From positions 620,001 through 684,000 of the forward strand of contig JAGYVD010000006.1 in the NCBI GenBank assembly GCA_021209875.1: DNA of 64,000 nucleotides. Direction: 5' to 3'. Below are positions 60,617-64,000 of the stretch, piece after piece (the stretch's first letter is position 1; each line of letters starts with the position of its first letter). Made by a program: the position numbers and the translations under genes. The stretch is from Rosellinia necatrix. Its lineage: Eukaryota > Ascomycota > Sordariomycetes > Xylariales > Xylariaceae. The notes below the pieces were generated by a model that saw only the letters and a list, made by a program, of their open reading frames with translations, was not told where the DNA came from and searched no databases.

Positions 60617-62123
60617 ATGGCGACCCCGGATTCGAAGCATGTGGGCAGTACTAGCACGAGTCCGACCCGGTGAGTAGGAAACCTGCCTGGTGAGAGTCCC
60701 GTCCCGGGCCCTTCCCTCGGCCGCACCGCCACCGGGCCATCGCCGCCGGGCCATCGCCGCTAATCGCGCCATCATCGTTTCCCTCTGGCAAAAGACCTGT
60801 ACACATCCTCTTCGTCGGCGCCGGCGCCGTCGGCTGCTTCTACGCGTCGCGATTACATCACGTATGAACCCCCTCCTCTCCCCATCTCTCTGCCCTCCTC
60901 CCCCTGCTGTCTTCTGTCTCTTGTCGCCGGAGCCTCGCTCTACCCGTCCCGAACGCCTGCCTGGCCAGCCAAAGCTAACCAACCGACCAAACAAAAATAA
61001 TAAAAAATAGCCATCGCACAACGTCTACACCTCGCTCACAGCGCGCTCCAACTACGCCGCCATCGCGTCCTCGGGCGTGACGCTCCAGACGCGCTCGTTC
61101 GGCGACTACACCTTCCACCCGCACGCCGTCTTCCCGTCCGTGGCCGCCGCGGTTGCCGGTGCTCCGCCGAAGCGCAACACCTCATCCTCCTCCTCCTCCT
61201 CGACCGGCGACGACGATGAGAACAACGAAGAAGGAGGTTGGGATTACGTCGTGGTCACGACCAAGGCCCTCCCGGACCGGACCGACGACGCGGCCATGAT
61301 CGCGCCGCTGGTGACGCCGCGGCGCACGTGCGTCGTGCTGATCCAGAACGGCGTGGGCGTCGAGGCCCCCTACCGCGCGCGGTTCCCGGCGAACCCGATC
61401 GTGAGCGGCGTGACGGTCGTCAGCGCCGAGCAGACGTCGCCGGGCGTCGTCCGCCAGAACCGGTGGACGCGCATCAGCCTGGGCCCCTACGTCCGCGGCC
61501 TCCAACCCAACACGCCCGCCTCTGTCGCTACCGCCACCGCTGCCGCTAGCACCGACGACGACGACGACGATGACGACGACGACGACGACCTGGCGGCCCG
61601 CGGACAGGCCTGCATGGAGCGCCTCGCGGGCTGGTGGACGTCGCCCGGCGGCCTCCGCGACGCCGAGCCGCACACGGAGCGTGAGCTGCAGGCAATCCGG
61701 TGGCACAAGCTGTGCATCAACGCGGCCTTCAACTCGACGGCCGTGCTCTCGGGGGGCCGCGGCAACGCGGACCAGCTCACGGACGCCGAGCTGCGCCGGC
61801 ACGTGACGGGCGTGATGCGCGAGATCTGGGACGCCGCCCCCGCCGTCCTCGGCGGTTCCCCTTTCCCCCCGAGGGGGTTGGAGGGGCTCGCCACGTCCGA
61901 GCGCATCCTCCGCAGCACCGAGCGCAACGCCGGCGCCCGGCCCAGCATGCTGCTCGACTGGGACGCCGGCCGCCCCATGGAGCTCGAGGTCATCCTCGGC
62001 AACCCCGTCCGCCTCGCCCGCGCCGCCGGCGTCGAGATGCCCCGCCTGCAGAGCCTCTACGCCCTGCTGCGCAGCATGCAGGCCGTGCGCGAGGCCGCGA
62101 GGCCGAGGGAGGGGAAGCTATAG
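60617..62123 (+). CDS. Ketopantoate reductase-like protein (PanE/ApbA family)
   Basis: NADPH-dependent reduction of 2-dehydropantoate to pantoate, for coenzyme A synthesis, or a related 2-oxo acid reduction. Three exons (60617-60669, 60795-60861, 61011-62123) join in frame to 410 residues. The Rossmann signature VGAGAVGCFYA lies at about 25-35, VVVTTKAL at about 120-127 and LIQNGVGVE at about 150-158. The C-terminal catalytic part has WHKLCINAAFNS, with Lys273, Asn277 and Asn281 matching the family's Lys/Asn pattern. The C-terminal domain continues with ERNAGARPSMLLDWDAGRPM and ELEVILG. The protein is about 100 residues longer than bacterial PanE, owing to a Ser/Asp/Glu insertion (about 98-116) and an Ala/Thr plus twelve-Asp run (about 210-233). 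Fungi have several family members, so the exact substrate is uncertain. Confidence 0.92.
61552..61590. repeat. (GAC)n coding microsatellite
   Basis: GAC repeats with one GAT encode twelve consecutive aspartates in a surface insertion of the ketopantoate reductase-like protein. In-frame length changes would be tolerated. Confidence 0.93.
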
Positions 62124-63724
62124 GTGGATGTACGCGTAAAGAGAGAGAGAGAGAGAGAGGGGGGAGAGAGTATGGTACCGCACTGGCCATATCTATGGCT
62201 ACGTTCTTATGGCGCTCGAAATGTCCGCGTAATGGATGAGCTCGCTTCACGCACGTCCGCATCAAATAGTCTGGGCCTCGAAGGCCATCAGGACTCGAGG
62301 CAAAATGCCGGGCCCCGATGCGCCGCGTGACGCAGGTAAGGAAGGCGTGGTAATGAATATAACGGTGTCGAAACACTCGGCATCGCGGGGTTAGACCGAG
62401 GAGGGCCTACTCCGCCCCCTCCCTCTCTAGACGGCGGGCGAGGCCCGGTCTAGATGGATAGATATAGAACGCGCTTATGTTCATTTCATTAGATATAGAT
62501 ACCGTCCGCAACTACATGGCGCTTAATTCGTAGAACATTATATCCGTGCTCCTACCCCGAGCCTGTGTCAACCGCACACACAAACCCATCTAGATATACA
62601 TTTTCGGGCGGCTTCCCGGCGGTATAGCATACTCCAGCGGTAGATGCCCGGCTTCAATTAGCCCCTGATTATAGTAGACGATATACGAATGATCCGAGGC
62701 CACTCGGCCTTTCGGAGTATTCAATCTTCCCGCCTCCCTGCCCCCATCCCCCCTGTGTCCCAGCATGTTTAATTCGTTGAGATAGGCGCACCGATAGTTC
62801 TAACTTCACGCACGGCCGCATGGCACGGGTCGAAGGTGGTGGGGAGTTGTCACCGCATCCTCGCGGTTGGCTTTCCCACCCCAAGTCGCAATCAGGCCCC
62901 TGGCTATGACTGAGGCATACAAACCCTGGGTAGGTGTCAGTGTATCCATAAGAATCGTGTATTCCCACCTTTCCCTACGTCTAACAGGATCTGAATGTCA
63001 CCATCGCCAAATGAACGATGACAACAGAGGTAGTGTATAAAGTCAAAGGAAAACTTGAGGAAATTATGTGAAGAGGGACTACCCCTGTCCAGCTCCGGAA
63101 AAACCAATGTCCAATGTGCAATGCGTGTATCTGTGCGCAACGCCCAGTTCGTTGCCCTTTCCGTAAAACCCCCTATCAGAGTGGCAAGAAACGGAGTCAT
63201 GTATTTCCCTCGATAAAGGCAGAGGCGACCGCTCCTTTCCCAGTTGTTTGCCCCTTTTCATATCACCAAACACCACGTATATGCGTAAATGACCCAACGA
63301 TGTTTTCAATAGTAAAGGGGGTGTTTCGATTTCAGTCGAGGCCAATCAAACAGCCCTGCTGACTCTATTTTGCAGGTCAAGCATGAGAATTTGCCGATGT
63401 CCATAACTCCTGTCCTAACCGATTCCTATATTCTCACGTTGGAAATCCTCCAAATATCTGCTAGGTGGACGGGCTTTGGAGACGCGTCTATGAGCCGACG
63501 TTCGCGCGCTGGAAGTGAAGGCGGAAAGTGTCTGCAGGCCTCTTGAACGCAAAAGGTGCGATGGCATACGAAACGTCACTCGCTGCAACACGTTGAATTG
63601 ACCAAGGCGCTTTTGTGTGGTGAAGAGCCGGCATGTTCTCGCTCTAGAACCCATATCTGGCTATTGGAACGGCGTGTTTAGAGACAGTTTCCGCCCTACA
63701 TCCTTATTCTAAACTGCGTAATTA
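62124..63724. other. Intergenic, no gene recognised
   Basis: Holds the 3' flank of the ketopantoate reductase-like gene and that of the right-edge receiver gene, whose ends converge here. A GA dinucleotide run is at about 62,141-62,158. Minus-strand frames of 80-100 codons near 62,669-63,345 have no recognisable motif. Confidence 0.6.
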
Positions 63725-64000
63725 TTACGTCGCTCGGGGGGCAAACCAGCCACCACATTCCCACTCGTTAGGCTTATAGAGACATTTCTCTCGCACGTTG
63801 TCATTGGTAATACCATCGAGAAGTACATGAAGACGCTTAAAGTCGATGGGCTTGAGTATCCAGCCGTCGAATCCGGCTTCGATGTAGATGGTTCTATCTT
63901 TCTCTACAAGCGAAGCCGATACAGCAAATATGGGGATACGCCCATGGAGGTGGCCGATGGCGGATAACGGTGGGAAATCGTTTGACGTCTCAAACGATCT
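63725..64000 (-). CDS. Response-regulator receiver domain, 3' end only
   Basis: The last 91 codons of a two-component receiver domain, cut by the window edge. The frame is open from position 64000 on minus to a TAA at 63727-63725. It begins in a variable loop, then shows GRIPIFAVSASLVEK (the beta4 strand with the conserved Ser/Thr-Ala), EAGFDGWILKPIDFKRLHVL (the conserved Lys-Pro and last helix), and a short tail. This pattern matches the receiver domain of fungal hybrid histidine kinases or stand-alone response regulators. The phospho-acceptor Asp should lie upstream, outside the window. Which parent protein it belongs to, and whether a kinase part exists, cannot be told. The C-terminal tail after the domain is only about 30 residues. 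Confidence 0.88.
   Translation of the reverse strand, partial: RSFETSNDFPPLSAIGHLHGRIPIFAVSASLVEKDRTIYIEAGFDGWILKPIDFKRLHVLLDGITNDNVREKCLYKPNEWECGGWFAPRAT

Noticed and set aside
61182..61802. Minus-strand open frame of about 206 codons
   Set aside because: Antisense shadow of the ketopantoate reductase-like gene, rich in Arg/Val/Gly with no domain.

Overview
The window is nuclear DNA of a filamentous ascomycete (Pezizomycotina, most likely a Sordariomycete). The evidence is genes with several short GT-AG introns of about 50-100 nt, Zn(II)2Cys6 and copper-fist transcription factors, a fungal-type muconate cyclase very close to what I recall of the Neurospora enzyme, GC-rich coding exons, long gene-free stretches with many CCTA/GGTA microsatellites, and one strongly AT-rich transposon copy of the kind left by repeat-induced point mutation (RIP).

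Layout, left to right: an ABCG-type transporter on minus (2.2-5.6 kb) that shows two lesions; COX15 heme A synthase on minus (9.6-11.3 kb); a ten-exon Mn-type cation diffusion facilitator on minus (12.9-14.8 kb), divergent from an eight-exon ZIP metal transporter on plus (16.9-18.6 kb); an intradiol ring-cleavage dioxygenase on minus (20.7-21.8 kb), divergent from a carboxy-cis,cis-muconate cyclase on plus (23.4-24.6 kb); a CNNM/MAM3-type DUF21+CBS membrane protein on plus (25.5-27.8 kb); a small acidic protein of unknown function (28.6-29.2 kb); a small SET-domain protein (29.8-30.5 kb); a Gln-rich Zn2Cys6 regulator (32.4-35.3 kb); a copper-fist regulator on minus (41.4-43.2 kb); a gene-free stretch of about 14.5 kb (43.2-57.7 kb); a 2.3 kb TA-flanked DNA transposon with long inverted repeats (57.7-60.1 kb); a ketopantoate reductase-like gene on plus (60.6-62.1 kb); and the 3' end of a response-regulator receiver gene on minus that runs off the right edge (63.7-64.0 kb).

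Themes: two head-to-head pairs (Mn-type CDF with ZIP, and ring-cleavage dioxygenase with muconate cyclase) could share promoters. Five genes touch metal handling (CDF, ZIP, CNNM, copper-fist factor, and COX15 for heme A). The dioxygenase and cyclase both belong to aromatic catabolism through muconates. I found no rRNA, tRNA, CRISPR array, secondary-metabolite core gene or clearly novel system. The best leads are the transposon with asymmetrically mutated ends, the divergent pairs, the damaged ABC transporter and the unexplained gene-free interval.

Exon boundaries were worked out by hand from GT/AG sites, reading frame and family conservation. Where every junction keeps frame and restores conserved motifs I consider the model strong.
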